Notes under the pieces: generated by a model
Told to the model about the DNA's origin: nothing
Database searches by the model: none
The model's input: only the letters and a program-made list of their open reading frames with translations
Program-made: the position numbers and the translations under genes
Part shown: in pieces, positions 6,389-13,533 of the stretch
Layout of the letters: each line of letters opens with the position of its first letter
Position numbering within the stretch: the stretch's first letter is position 1
Assembly: GCA_018383195.1 (NCBI GenBank)
Contig: JAGZOP010000023.1
Coordinates: forward strand, 1 to 29,986
Source of the DNA: Clostridiaceae bacterium
GTDB lineage: Bacteria > Bacillota > Clostridia > Oscillospirales > Butyricicoccaceae
Direction of reading: 5' to 3'
Length of the DNA: 29,986 bases

Positions 6389-7588
6389 ATGTCTACCCTT
6401 CATGAAACCCCATCCGCAAACCGTCTGCATATTGCGATATATGGCAGACGCAATGCAGGAAAATCCTCTCTCATCAACGCCTTAACCGGCCAGCAAGCCG
6501 CTCTAGTCTCTGATATTCCCGGTACGACAACCGACCCCGTCAAAAAAGCAATGGAGGTGCGCGGACTTGGTGCATGCATGCTGATTGACACCGCCGGATT
6601 TGATGACGAAGGCGAACTTGGCGCACTGCGCGTGCAGAAAACCTGTGAAACCATCCCGAAAACCGATATTGCGCTGCTTGTATGTTCGGAAGAAGATCTT
6701 ACCTTGGAGCGCATCTGGAGCGCAAAACTCAAAGATGCCGGGGTCAAGCAGATTGCTGTAATCTCCAAAGCGGATATCCAGGACCCCGCACCGCTTGCCG
6801 AAGCCATAATGCGGGAACTCGGTATGCAGCCGATCATCGTCAGTGCCAAGACCCAGACAGGCATCCCTGAGCTTTTGACGGCACTGGCACGCGCAGTTCC
6901 TGAAAGCCATGGTTCCCACCCGATATTGGGCGGACTGGCAAAGCCGGGAGATACCGTATTGCTTGTCATGCCGCAAGACAGTGCCGCCCCCAAAGGTCGT
7001 CTCATCCTTCCACAGGTGCAAACCATCCGCGAACTGCTCGATACCGGATGTGTTTCCATCAATGCAACCCCTGAAACTCTGGATGCTGCACTTTCAGCAC
7101 TCCATACGCCCCCTGCACTCATCATTACCGATTCCCAAGTTTTTCGGGAAGTCTATGAAAAAACGCCAAAGCAGAGTAAACTCACCTCATTTTCTGTGCT
7201 GTTTGCTGCGCACAAAGGTGATATTACCGCTTTTGTCGAAGGCGCACGCGCCGTAGACCAACTAAACGAGGACTCCCGTATCCTCATTGCCGAAGCCTGT
7301 ACACACGCACCCGTCACCGAAGACATCGGACGTGTTAAAATTCCGGCAATGCTGCGCAAAAAATTTGGCGCTGGTTTGCAGATTGACCATGTCAGCGGTA
7401 CGGATTTCCCCACCGTTTTGGACGATTACGACTTAATTATTCATTGCGGCGGATGTATGTTCAACCGCACCTATCTGCTGTCGCGCGTGCAGCAGGCACA
7501 GGGGGCGGGTGTTCCGATCACAAATTATGGTGTTCTCATTGCAAAAATGAAAGGAATTCTCGACAAAGTTTCCCTTCCAGAAGCATAA
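6389..7588 (+). CDS. hydF: [FeFe]-hydrogenase maturation GTPase HydF
   Basis: A 399-aa scaffold that assembles the 2Fe precursor and transfers it to apo-HydA. The N-terminal GTPase domain has the P-loop GRRNAGKS (19-26), the switch segment GTTTDP and DTAG (67-70). A dimerisation domain follows, and the C-terminal iron-sulfur cluster domain carries the family signature C304-x-H306 and H352-C353-x2-C356 (HCGGC). The start follows GGGAGGG. It is the last gene of the operon, with a strong terminator right after its stop. Confidence 0.96.
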   Translation: MSTLHETPSANRLHIAIYGRRNAGKSSLINALTGQQAALVSDIPGTTTDPVKKAMEVRGLGACMLIDTAGFDDEGELGALRVQKTCETIPKTDIALLVCSEEDLTLERIWSAKLKDAGVKQIAVISKADIQDPAPLAEAIMRELGMQPIIVSAKTQTGIPELLTALARAVPESHGSHPILGGLAKPGDTVLLVMPQDSAAPKGRLILPQVQTIRELLDTGCVSINATPETLDAALSALHTPPALIITDSQVFREVYEKTPKQSKLTSFSVLFAAHKGDITAFVEGARAVDQLNEDSRILIAEACTHAPVTEDIGRVKIPAMLRKKFGAGLQIDHVSGTDFPTVLDDYDLIIHCGGCMFNRTYLLSRVQQAQGAGVPITNYGVLIAKMKGILDKVSLPEA

Positions 7589-7612
7589 AAGCCCCATCAG
7601 GGGCTTTTTTGT
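7587..7612. terminator. Bidirectional terminator after hydF
   Basis: Arms AAAAGCCCC and GGGGCTTTT close an ATCA loop and a T run follows on the plus strand; the minus strand also ends in T's. The hairpin overlaps the last codons and stop of the convergent gene ending at 7597. Confidence 0.9.
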
Positions 7613-8112
7613 TTGCGGAGTACGGCAGTAAGCTGACCTTCACACTGCTCCAACGTACAGGCAGAAAGCGCAAAATTCATTGCCTGCTCTTTTCCTGCCG
7701 CAAAGGGAACGCGGATAATCCAACCTGTATCTTCCGCAATGCAGGTCACTGCACCGGATGCAATCAATCGATCAAGCAGAGAATCCCCTGTCCGTTCCGG
7801 TGTTGTTTCATCTGGATGCTGTTCCGGTCTGCATCCCGGTTTCCCATCCTCCAGATAATATATCGTTGGTACTTTATGAATCCCCGCTCTCTGCAAAGCG
7901 ATTGACGTCATCCTCCGCTCCAGATGCAGGACACCGTTTCCCGGTTCTAATACGCCGATCAGCAGCAGCTTTTGCTGCATCATTCCATATAAGCGCAGCA
8001 CCAAGGAGGTGTGCAAAGTACTTTCTGCCCGGAAATGCAGTGCACCATGCTGACCTACCTCAACTTCTACCCATCCTGCTTCCTGACCACGATAAACGAC
8101 CGGAAAGCGCAC
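7597..8112 (-). CDS. Uncharacterised protein, predicted beta-rich
   Basis: I do not recognise a named family. I take a GTG start at 8112, 6 bases after a GGGGGG ribosome site, giving 171 aa; a longer reading from 8187 would run through the terminator of the preceding gene. The N-terminal half alternates hydrophobic and polar residues with many glycines (RFPVVYRGQEAGWVEVEV, then LLIGVLEPGNGVLHLERR), suggesting beta strands. The middle is acidic and probably disordered (PEQHPDETTPERTG). No signal peptide or membrane helix is seen, so it is likely cytoplasmic. Its stop codon lies in the hydF terminator stem. A terminator separates it from the upstream gene. Similar proteins of unknown function seem to occur in other Clostridia, but that is from memory only. 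Confidence 0.6.
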   Translation of the reverse strand: MRFPVVYRGQEAGWVEVEVGQHGALHFRAESTLHTSLVLRLYGMMQQKLLLIGVLEPGNGVLHLERRMTSIALQRAGIHKVPTIYYLEDGKPGCRPEQHPDETTPERTGDSLLDRLIASGAVTCIAEDTGWIIRVPFAAGKEQAMNFALSACTLEQCEGQLTAVLRKQKSP

Positions 8113-8143
8113 TTCAATCCCCCCTTGTTTTACACTGCAATAA

Positions 8144-8178
8144 AAAATGCGTACCTGTAATGTTATGGTACGCATTTT
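8144..8178. terminator. Terminator after the secreted unknown gene
   Basis: Perfect 12-bp arms AAAATGCGTACC (8144-8155) and GGTACGCATTTT (8167-8178) with an 11-base loop, followed on the minus strand by a T-rich tract. It lies 10 bases after the stop at 8188. Confidence 0.85.
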
Positions 8179-8187
8179 ATTTTTCAA

Positions 8188-8766
8188 TTATTCCAAGGAA
8201 TAGTCACCGAGCACCAACGCAGTCGTTGCACTGGAGGCATAAAAACCTGCGCCTTTTGTAGTCGCAATATAGCGATGGTCTACCTTGAGCTTTTCATCTG
8301 CGGATAAAACACCGCCGCTAGAAAGGTCTGTAAGTCCGGTACCTGCACTTTCTATACAAGTACCGCCGCCTTTTTGTATCATTAGCTCGGTATTGATATC
8401 TAGTTTCAGTGTTTTCCCGGGTGCGATGGTGACGGAATCCCACGTATCCCCCTCTTTGGCATCTTCAGAAGAAGATGGTTTTCCAGATGCATCTCGGTTT
8501 GCTGCTTTGGCGGCGAGCGACGCAATTTTCTGATCCAGCGCCTGACTCAGCGCCCGGATTTTCTTTTCTAAAAATGATCCGTCTGCGGTTTGGTCACTAT
8601 CATCATTCAGCACAGGAGGCGTGAGTACCTGCTCCAGATAATCCTGCGTAATGAGCGGAGCACCTTTGGAACCGTATTCTGCCGCAACCGCAGCATAGCC
8701 GGTTGCCAACATACATACCATCAATACCGACCCTATTGTAATTGTAAATCTGCGTCTATTTTTCAC
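8188..8766 (-). CDS. Secreted protein of unknown function
   Basis: A 192-aa protein with a GTG start at 8766 (GGAG upstream) and a Sec-type N-terminus: basic MKNRRR, a hydrophobic stretch to about residue 28, and a possible cleavage after AAVAA. A short segment (GAPLITQDYLEQVL) precedes a coiled-coil-like region (FLEKKIRALSQALDQKIASL) and a low-complexity linker (SGKPSSSEDAKEGD). The C-terminal 90 residues look beta-rich with a pattern I associate with uncharacterised Clostridial exported proteins: a GKTLKLDINTEL strand, a DLSSGG turn and a final VLGDYSLE. It follows mazF by 20 bases and is probably cotranscribed with it. Function unknown; an envelope or spore-surface role is only a guess. 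Confidence 0.7.
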   Translation of the reverse strand: MKNRRRFTITIGSVLMVCMLATGYAAVAAEYGSKGAPLITQDYLEQVLTPPVLNDDSDQTADGSFLEKKIRALSQALDQKIASLAAKAANRDASGKPSSSEDAKEGDTWDSVTIAPGKTLKLDINTELMIQKGGGTCIESAGTGLTDLSSGGVLSADEKLKVDHRYIATTKGAGFYASSATTALVLGDYSLE

Positions 8767-8786
8767 CGTTTTGGTAACTCCGTTCT

Positions 8787-9152
8787 TTAATCTGTAACCT
8801 GCTGCTCCAAACCAAAGCTGACCGCGAGCGCTTCATCCACATGACGCATATGCGCCTCATCCAGACACCCCATCTTCTCTCGGAGCCTCTTTTTATCCAA
8901 AGTACGAATCTGTTCCATCAACACGACCGAATCCTTGGTCAGTCCGAAAGAACGCGCCCCCAGTTCAATATGCGTCGGCATTTTTGCCTTATTCACCTGA
9001 GAGGTGATGGCGGCAGCAATCACAGTCGGACTGAACCGGTTTCCTACGTTGTTTTGTACAATAAGTACCGGCCGCACGCCACCCTGTTCACTACCGACCA
9101 CCGGACTGAGGTCGGCATAATAAATATCTCCTCGTTTGATACTGTTATCCAC
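8787..9152 (-). CDS. mazF: MazF/PemK-type mRNA interferase toxin (EndoA-like)
   Basis: A 121-aa ribosome-independent endoribonuclease of the PemK/MazF/NdoA family, close in length to B. subtilis EndoA. The conserved core is visible: KRGDIYYADLSPVVGSEQGG with the catalytic Arg in VRPVLIV and the catalytic Thr in AAAITSQ. I use GTG 9152, preceded by CGGAG at suitable distance; an upstream in-frame extension to 9332 (MEPYKWSHGDKIF...) lacks a ribosome site and does not resemble the family. It lies downstream of alr as in Bacillus and many Clostridia, but the roughly 220-bp gap between alr and mazF holds no convincing antitoxin gene. Confidence 0.92.
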   Translation of the reverse strand: MDNSIKRGDIYYADLSPVVGSEQGGVRPVLIVQNNVGNRFSPTVIAAAITSQVNKAKMPTHIELGARSFGLTKDSVVLMEQIRTLDKKRLREKMGCLDEAHMRHVDEALAVSFGLEQQVTD

Positions 9153-9372
9153 GTTTGTCACACTCCGATGGAAAGGATTTTCAGGCAATGATTCTAATCC
9201 ATCAGCAGCCGTCTGTCCCATTGCTGATTGACCCATCTCATTTTGCCCTGCAATCCTATTTTCCCCACAAAGCGGGCGATTATAAGACAGGATAAAAATT
9301 TTATCCCCATGGGACCATTTGTATGGTTCCATACCTTAATCTATGCAGAAGTGTGTCGTTTTGTCCATGGAA

Positions 9373-10497
9373 TCAGTCGATATAAATGCGCGGCACACGC
9401 GCTGAAACCGCACAGAGGATTTCATAGGAAATTGTTTCAGCCGCGGCAGCAACTTCATCGGCAGTAATGGGACCATCCCCATAAATTATAACCTCATCGC
9501 CCCGCCGCACCTGAGCACCCTCCGGCACTTCAATCATACACATATCCATACAGATACGCCCAAGAACCGGTGCAATTTTCCCATCTACCAGAACCTTTGC
9601 ACGATTGGAACCAGTGCGCAGATATCCGTCTGCGTAGCCAATCGAGATGACGGCTTCACGCATCGGACGCGTTACCTCATAGGTGCGCCCATAGCTGACT
9701 GTACGTCCCGGCTCTACATCACGCACCTGTACCACACGCGCCTTAAGCGTCATCGCAGGGTGCAAATCAAGCAAACGCGGCAGCGAAGCATCCGGATGAT
9801 AACCATAAAGGATAATTCCGGCGCGAACAAGATCGAAATATCCATTTTTATATTGTAGCACGCCACCACTGTTGGCGCAATGTTTGACCGGAATCTGTAC
9901 ACCAGCTCGCTCTAATCCCTCCGCAACCGCACGGAATTCTTCCATCTGCCGCAGAGTAAATTCTTCTCCGTCCAAGGTATCTGCAACCGCAAAATGCGTG
10001 AACATTCCCTCCGGAATCAGACCCGGAAGTTCGGAAAGTTCTGTAATCTCGCGAACGGTCTCCTCTACTCTGCGCGCAGCAAAGCCAATTCGGGTCATAC
10101 CGGTATCTAGCGCAAAATGTACACGAATCGATTTTCCCGCCTGCTGTGCCGCCTCGGAGAAAGACTCCGCAGTCTCCCGATCATAAACCGGTACTGCAAT
10201 ATCATACTGCGCAATAAGATCCGTATCTTCATCGCCGACATAACCAAGAATCAGCAGCGGCAGATCGATTCCATTCTCTCGCAATTCAACAGCCTCTGAC
10301 ACCGTCGCAACTGCAAACCGCGCCGCTCCTGCCTTTGCCAGACGCTTTGCCACCGGTACACTTCCATGTCCATAGGCATCCGCCTTGATGATTGCCATAA
10401 TCGGACAATCTCCGACATGCTTCTGAATGGTCTTAAAGTTATGTTCTATTATATTTAAATCAATTTCCGCCCAGGTGCGGTGCTTGTTATGTTTCAT
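9373..10497 (-). CDS. alr: Alanine racemase
   Basis: A 374-aa PLP-dependent racemase converting L- to D-alanine for peptidoglycan. The PLP lysine is K38 in AIIKADAYGHG; the second catalytic base tyrosine is in RTVSYGRTYEV, and the C-terminal GRICMDMCM segment is typical. I choose ATG 10497, preceded by AAGGGAAG at 9 bases; a longer frame from 10569 has no ribosome site and adds non-conserved residues. It has its own promoter at 10598-10626. The start codon overlaps the stop of a 13-codon upstream ORF. Downstream genes mazF and the secreted protein are probably in the same operon. Confidence 0.95.
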   Translation of the reverse strand: MKHNKHRTWAEIDLNIIEHNFKTIQKHVGDCPIMAIIKADAYGHGSVPVAKRLAKAGAARFAVATVSEAVELRENGIDLPLLILGYVGDEDTDLIAQYDIAVPVYDRETAESFSEAAQQAGKSIRVHFALDTGMTRIGFAARRVEETVREITELSELPGLIPEGMFTHFAVADTLDGEEFTLRQMEEFRAVAEGLERAGVQIPVKHCANSGGVLQYKNGYFDLVRAGIILYGYHPDASLPRLLDLHPAMTLKARVVQVRDVEPGRTVSYGRTYEVTRPMREAVISIGYADGYLRTGSNRAKVLVDGKIAPVLGRICMDMCMIEVPEGAQVRRGDEVIIYGDGPITADEVAAAAETISYEILCAVSARVPRIYID

Positions 10498-10535
10498 GCC
10501 GATGCGCTTCCCTTGTTTTCTGATATCCGAACCAT
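10494..10535 (-). CDS. Possible 13-residue leader peptide upstream of alr
   Basis: A strong ribosome site GGGAGGG (10541-10547) stands 5 bases before an ATG at 10535 that opens a frame reading MVRISENKGSASA, ending in a TGA that overlaps the alr ATG (ATGA). The arrangement would couple alr translation to the small frame. It lies in the leader after the alr promoter. There is no evidence for a peptide function; it may only act by translation. It could also be chance. Confidence 0.35.
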   Translation of the reverse strand: MVRISENKGSASA

Positions 10536-10597
10536 ACCGTCCCTCCCGCTGCAAGACCGTGATTTCCATGCAGAATTAAAAAACGGTACTATTATTT

Positions 10598-10626
10598 ATT
10601 TTAGCACGATTATCTATCCCACGCAA
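10598..10626 (-). promoter_or_regulatory. Sigma-A promoter of alr
   Basis: TTGCGT (10621-10626) and TAAAAT (10598-10603) are separated by 17 bp on the minus strand, between the GerS-like gene and alr. The resulting leader before the alr start is about 90 nt. Confidence 0.65.
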
Positions 10627-10684
10627 GTTCTACAACCCCTGCCGTTTGAAAGATTATCACCGGTCCGCATCCAACCAAAATCCC

Positions 10685-11278
10685 TTATTCCTGATACGCG
10701 CTGAAAAAGATCTGTAACACCCGGCTGCCTTCTGCATAGCATTCAGCATATGCCGGATGCAGGCTGTCTCGTGTGAGCCAGACCTGATACATCCGTCTTC
10801 CGTTATCATCTTCAAGATCATACCGGCAAGCGACCATTTTTACTCCGCCGACCGTTTCTTCCCACGATTCTTCGGGCGCCGCAGTGCGTAGCCGGTCTAA
10901 TATATGCGGAATTGCGTCCACCGGGGTTTCTCCGGGTCGCGGCGGCATTCCGCTGTCAAATACAGTATCTTCATATTGCACCGTGAAGTTGGAAGCGTCC
11001 TCCCCCGAGATTTCTACGAGAATTCCTTCAAGCGGCTGCGGCGTTTGCAGCGTCAGCGTATCCTTTGCATCCCGCTGATAGACATAAGTGCCGCCAAATT
11101 CCTGTGTAGAATCCCCAAGATCGGATAGGATGCGCACTTCTGCCGTGAATCCCGTTCGTTCTTCAAATGTCTGACGAATACGCGCATCCAAGGATGTGCT
11201 TTCTTTCGCATGGCAGCTGCACAAGAAGAGAAAAGCCGCCATACTCACAGCGGCTCTCACCCAAATCTTTTTTTTCAG
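10685..11278 (-). CDS. LolA/GerS-like lipoprotein
   Basis: A roughly 197-aa predicted lipoprotein: KKK n-region, hydrophobic helix and lipobox LCSC, with the lipidated Cys at about residue 20. The mature part is beta-rich (TAEVRILSDLGD, FGGTYVYQRD, PLEGILVEI, GGVKMVACRYDLE) like LolA-fold proteins such as GerS, which in Clostridioides difficile is encoded beside an alanine racemase gene and is needed for cortex hydrolysis during germination. The gene order here supports a GerS-like assignment, but it is inference. The start is unusual: GGAGGG is followed at 6 bases by CTG (11276-11278). The ATG further upstream lies inside nnrD without a ribosome site, and the next ATG would split the signal peptide. 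Confidence 0.7.
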   Translation of the reverse strand: MKKKIWVRAAVSMAAFLFLCSCHAKESTSLDARIRQTFEERTGFTAEVRILSDLGDSTQEFGGTYVYQRDAKDTLTLQTPQPLEGILVEISGEDASNFTVQYEDTVFDSGMPPRPGETPVDAIPHILDRLRTAAPEESWEETVGGVKMVACRYDLEDDNGRRMYQVWLTRDSLHPAYAECYAEGSRVLQIFFSAYQE

Positions 11279-11279
11279 T

Positions 11280-12158
11280 CTAACCCCTCCCTTTCTTTTC
11301 ACATGCAAGCTGAGCCGTAATATGCGGCAGCGCATACAGCATGTCAGTCGGCGTCATACCGGATTCTCCGAACTGTTCAGCGCATCGGTCGCCTGCGGCG
11401 CCATGCAGCCACGCCGCAGAGCAGGCTGCCTCGAAAGGCTCAACCCCTTGTCCAAGCAAAGACAGAATCATGCCTGCCAGTACATCTCCGCTGCCGCCTT
11501 TCGCCATTCCAGCGTTTCCGGTTGTATTTCTCGCCTGACGGCCGTCTGATGCAGAAATCAATGTACGATGGCTTTTCAGCAGCAATACACTCCCTGTTTC
11601 TGCTGCAAAATTCTGCGCCGCTGTCGCTGCATTCTCAGGTTCTACCCCCGACAGGCGCGCAAACTCTCCCTTGTGCGGCGTTAGAACACAGGGACCTCCA
11701 GCATCCCGCAGTACATTCTTATGCCCCGCCAGTGCATTTATGCCATCGGCATCCACGACCATCGGGCATCGTGATGTCCGAATCAGCTGCGCAACCAATT
11801 CGTCCAATGCCGCAGAACGCCCCAATCCGCATCCGATCAAGAGCGCATCTGCACGCGCTGCCAAAGCGAACAATTCATCTGCTGCACCGGCAGAAAATTT
11901 TCCGTCTGGATCGGAAGGCAACGGGCGAATCACCGGCTCGTTCAGTTTTACCGCCAAGATCGGATAGATTGCTTCCGGGACTGCCAGCGTTACCACACCG
12001 CTTCCCATCCGAACCGCGCCTTGTGCCGCAAAAAATGCAGCGCCAGTGTACCCTTTGCAGCCGCATACAGCAAGTACGCGACCGTAATCATTTTTATTTG
12101 TTTCTGGTTCACGCGGCGGCAGTATGCTGCAAACCCAGTCTTTTTCTATTATTTTCAT
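11280..12158 (-). CDS. nnrD: ADP-dependent NAD(P)H-hydrate dehydratase
   Basis: A 292-aa YjeF C-terminal-domain (ribokinase-like) enzyme that dehydrates damaged S-NAD(P)H hydrate back to NAD(P)H using ADP. The motif GNAGMAKGGSGDVLAG starts at residue 214 and holds the catalytic Asp; VVDADGINAL and LTPHKGEFARL are also typical. The NnrE epimerase domain, often fused at the N-terminus, is absent. Start ATG 12158 follows AGGAG. The stop TAG overlaps the ribosome site of the following lipoprotein, so those two are coupled. Confidence 0.93.
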   Translation of the reverse strand: MKIIEKDWVCSILPPREPETNKNDYGRVLAVCGCKGYTGAAFFAAQGAVRMGSGVVTLAVPEAIYPILAVKLNEPVIRPLPSDPDGKFSAGAADELFALAARADALLIGCGLGRSAALDELVAQLIRTSRCPMVVDADGINALAGHKNVLRDAGGPCVLTPHKGEFARLSGVEPENAATAAQNFAAETGSVLLLKSHRTLISASDGRQARNTTGNAGMAKGGSGDVLAGMILSLLGQGVEPFEAACSAAWLHGAAGDRCAEQFGESGMTPTDMLYALPHITAQLACEKKGRG

Positions 12159-12183
12159 GAATATCGCTCCTCTCTTTCTTATG

Positions 12184-12211
12184 ATTTTACGCTATTCTCT
12201 AAATTTTTCAA
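12184..12211 (-). promoter_or_regulatory. Promoter of nnrD
   Basis: TTGAAA (12206-12211) and TAAAAT (12184-12189) with a 16-bp spacer on the minus strand, 26 bases before the nnrD start, just after the upstream terminator. Confidence 0.6.
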
Positions 12212-12245
12212 GAAAAAAAGACAGAAGGCGCGGCAAACCCGCGCC
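12205..12245 (-). terminator. Probable terminator after the DUF3793-flavodoxin operon
   Basis: A GC-rich 7-bp stem (GGCGCGG 12227-12233 with CCGCGCC 12239-12245, 5-base loop) is followed on the minus strand by TTCTGTC and seven T's. It lies about 100 bases after the flavodoxin stop; the AT-rich stretch between (12246-12342) holds no recognisable gene. Confidence 0.6.
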
Positions 12246-12342
12246 CCCTGCCCAAGACAAAATGAGGAAGTTTGAAATGTGTTTGTTTTGAGAAAATTGC
12301 TTAATTAAAATAAATTGAAGAGGATAAAAATAAGAAAATGAT

Positions 12343-12771
12343 TTAACCTGCGAGTTCTCGGCCGAGCGCCCCGCAGCGCTCCAAAACATCGGATGTCGGA
12401 AATTCATGCGCCATCAGCCCTTGATCTCCAACCATAACAGCGCCCGCTTCTTCAGTACGCGCATACCATTCGCGCATCCATTGACCGTCGCCCCATCCGA
12501 ACGACCCAAATAGGGCAACACGCTTACCACTCAGACAGGACTCCAGTTCTGTGAAAAATGGTTCAAATTCCATCTCTTCAAGAACCTCTGCGCCCATTGC
12601 CGGACATCCCAGCGCAAGCCGGTCATATTTCGCAGCCTGTGCTGCGCTGACTTCAGAGACCGGAAGCAAATCAACCTCAGCTCCCGCCTCTCTTCCCGCT
12701 TCTGCAATGGCTTGCGCCATCTTTTCGGTATTTCCGGTGCCAGACCAGAAAATTACTGCTACTCGATTCAT
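12343..12771 (-). CDS. Short-chain flavodoxin
   Basis: A 142-aa FMN-binding electron carrier. The phosphate-binding loop is SGTGNTEKM (10-18), followed by the alternating beta-alpha pattern and the aromatic loop GSFGWGDGQWMREW near residue 90. Two adjacent ATGs (12774, 12771) follow AGGAGG; I use 12771 because spacing is 7 bases. It sits 19 bases after the DUF3793 gene in one operon whose promoter carries two palindromes. Replacement of ferredoxin under iron limitation is the common role of such flavodoxins and fits metal-dependent control, but that is inference. Confidence 0.9.
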   Translation of the reverse strand: MNRVAVIFWSGTGNTEKMAQAIAEAGREAGAEVDLLPVSEVSAAQAAKYDRLALGCPAMGAEVLEEMEFEPFFTELESCLSGKRVALFGSFGWGDGQWMREWYARTEEAGAVMVGDQGLMAHEFPTSDVLERCGALGRELAG

Positions 12772-12790
12772 CATAAGACCTCCTGTTCTT

Positions 12791-13363
12791 TCACGCAGTC
12801 TGCGCAAATGTAAGCAGCTGCGTGAGCGTATTTCCTGCGCGCAGCGCATTTGTCAGCGCCGCACGGCAAGCGTCAAAGCGTGCAAAACATTGCTTTGCAG
12901 CTTCAACATCTTCGTAAACCTTCCAATAGCCGCATAGCTTGCATTCTTCGCCGCGTCTGGTCTGAAAAGCCAGCACATCGGCAACCGGATATCCCAGAAA
13001 CAGACCGATTTCATGCGGAAAATCTTTCTGCACGGCAAGACGAGATTTTAAATGCATAAGCTGCTGCCGCATTCCAGAAACCGGATACCCATCTTTTATC
13101 AGCAGCGCCTGCACCTGCTTTTGCATAAGCTGGCGCCGCAGCAATCCCGGCTGATATACGAGAACCAGATTGCGTCGGTCACAGCTGCACACAATTTCAA
13201 GACAAATTCCAAAACGAATCCATATCCGTTGATACTCCTCCAGCAAAGCTTCAAGTTCCGGAAAATCCAGTTTGGAAAAGCTGACCAAATTTGCAGGTTT
13301 CAGTCCCAAAAGGGCGGGCGCGCAATGATGCGCGAGTTCTCGTTCCAGTGCATAGTTCTGCAT
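12791..13363 (-). CDS. DUF3793 family protein
   Basis: A 190-aa cytoplasmic protein of unknown function, recognised from the family core HEIGLFLGYPVADVLAF followed by CGYWKVYEDVEAAKQCF. DUF3793 proteins occur in Clostridia, often next to flavodoxin genes or iron-uptake genes, which suggests a link to iron or redox state. Cysteines in EECKLCGYW (C-x2-C) are visible but conservation cannot be judged here. Start ATG 13363 follows GGAGG by 5 bases. It is the first gene of the operon with flavodoxin. Confidence 0.88.
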   Translation of the reverse strand: MQNYALERELAHHCAPALLGLKPANLVSFSKLDFPELEALLEEYQRIWIRFGICLEIVCSCDRRNLVLVYQPGLLRRQLMQKQVQALLIKDGYPVSGMRQQLMHLKSRLAVQKDFPHEIGLFLGYPVADVLAFQTRRGEECKLCGYWKVYEDVEAAKQCFARFDACRAALTNALRAGNTLTQLLTFAQTA

Positions 13364-13375
13364 ATCGTCCTCCCG

Positions 13376-13489
13376 CGTTAGCTTCTGCTAACCATTTAAG
13401 AAAAGCAAACGCAAGATGGCATTACCTTGCGTTTGGTTAGCATTAGCTAACCCTGATAAGAATTTATCATACCGGCGTCCATTTGTCAA
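13376..13489 (-). promoter_or_regulatory. Promoter and two matching palindromes in front of the DUF3793-flavodoxin operon
   Basis: On the minus strand TTGACA (13484-13489), a 17-bp spacer and TAAATT (13461-13466) form a strong promoter. Just after the start point lies GGTTAGCTAATGCTAACC (13435-13452), and right before the ribosome site lies a second copy GGTTAGCAGAAGCTAACG (13376-13393). Both have GTTAGC/GCTAAC arms with a 4-base centre, resembling DtxR/IdeR-type half sites. Between them a 9-bp hairpin (AAACGCAAG with CTTGCGTTT, 13407-13434) is followed by GCTTTTCTT and may act as an attenuator. Confidence 0.7.
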
Positions 13490-13502
13490 GTGGTTTTTCA
13501 AA

Positions 13503-13530
13503 AAAAACGGACGCCTTTTCGCGTCCGTTT
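13503..13530. terminator. Terminator after the phosphodiester glycosidase gene
   Basis: Arms AAAACGGACGC (13503-13513) and GCGTCCGTTTT (13520-13530) with a 6-base loop; on the minus strand the stem runs into eight T's. It starts 3 bases after the stop at 13534. Confidence 0.9.
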
Positions 13531-13533
13531 TGC

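Noticed and set aside
8113..8187. Longer start for the unknown gene at 7597-8112
   Set aside because: It would translate through the terminator hairpin of the preceding gene; GTG 8112 has a good ribosome site.
9153..9332. 60-residue N-terminal extension of MazF as a fused antitoxin
   Set aside because: No ribosome site at 9332 and no resemblance to MazE-type ribbon-helix-helix or AbrB sequences; the GTG at 9152 yields a standard MazF.
12192..12407. 71-codon minus-strand frame between nnrD and flavodoxin
   Set aside because: It covers the terminator and AT-rich spacer, overlaps the flavodoxin end out of frame and has no ribosome site.
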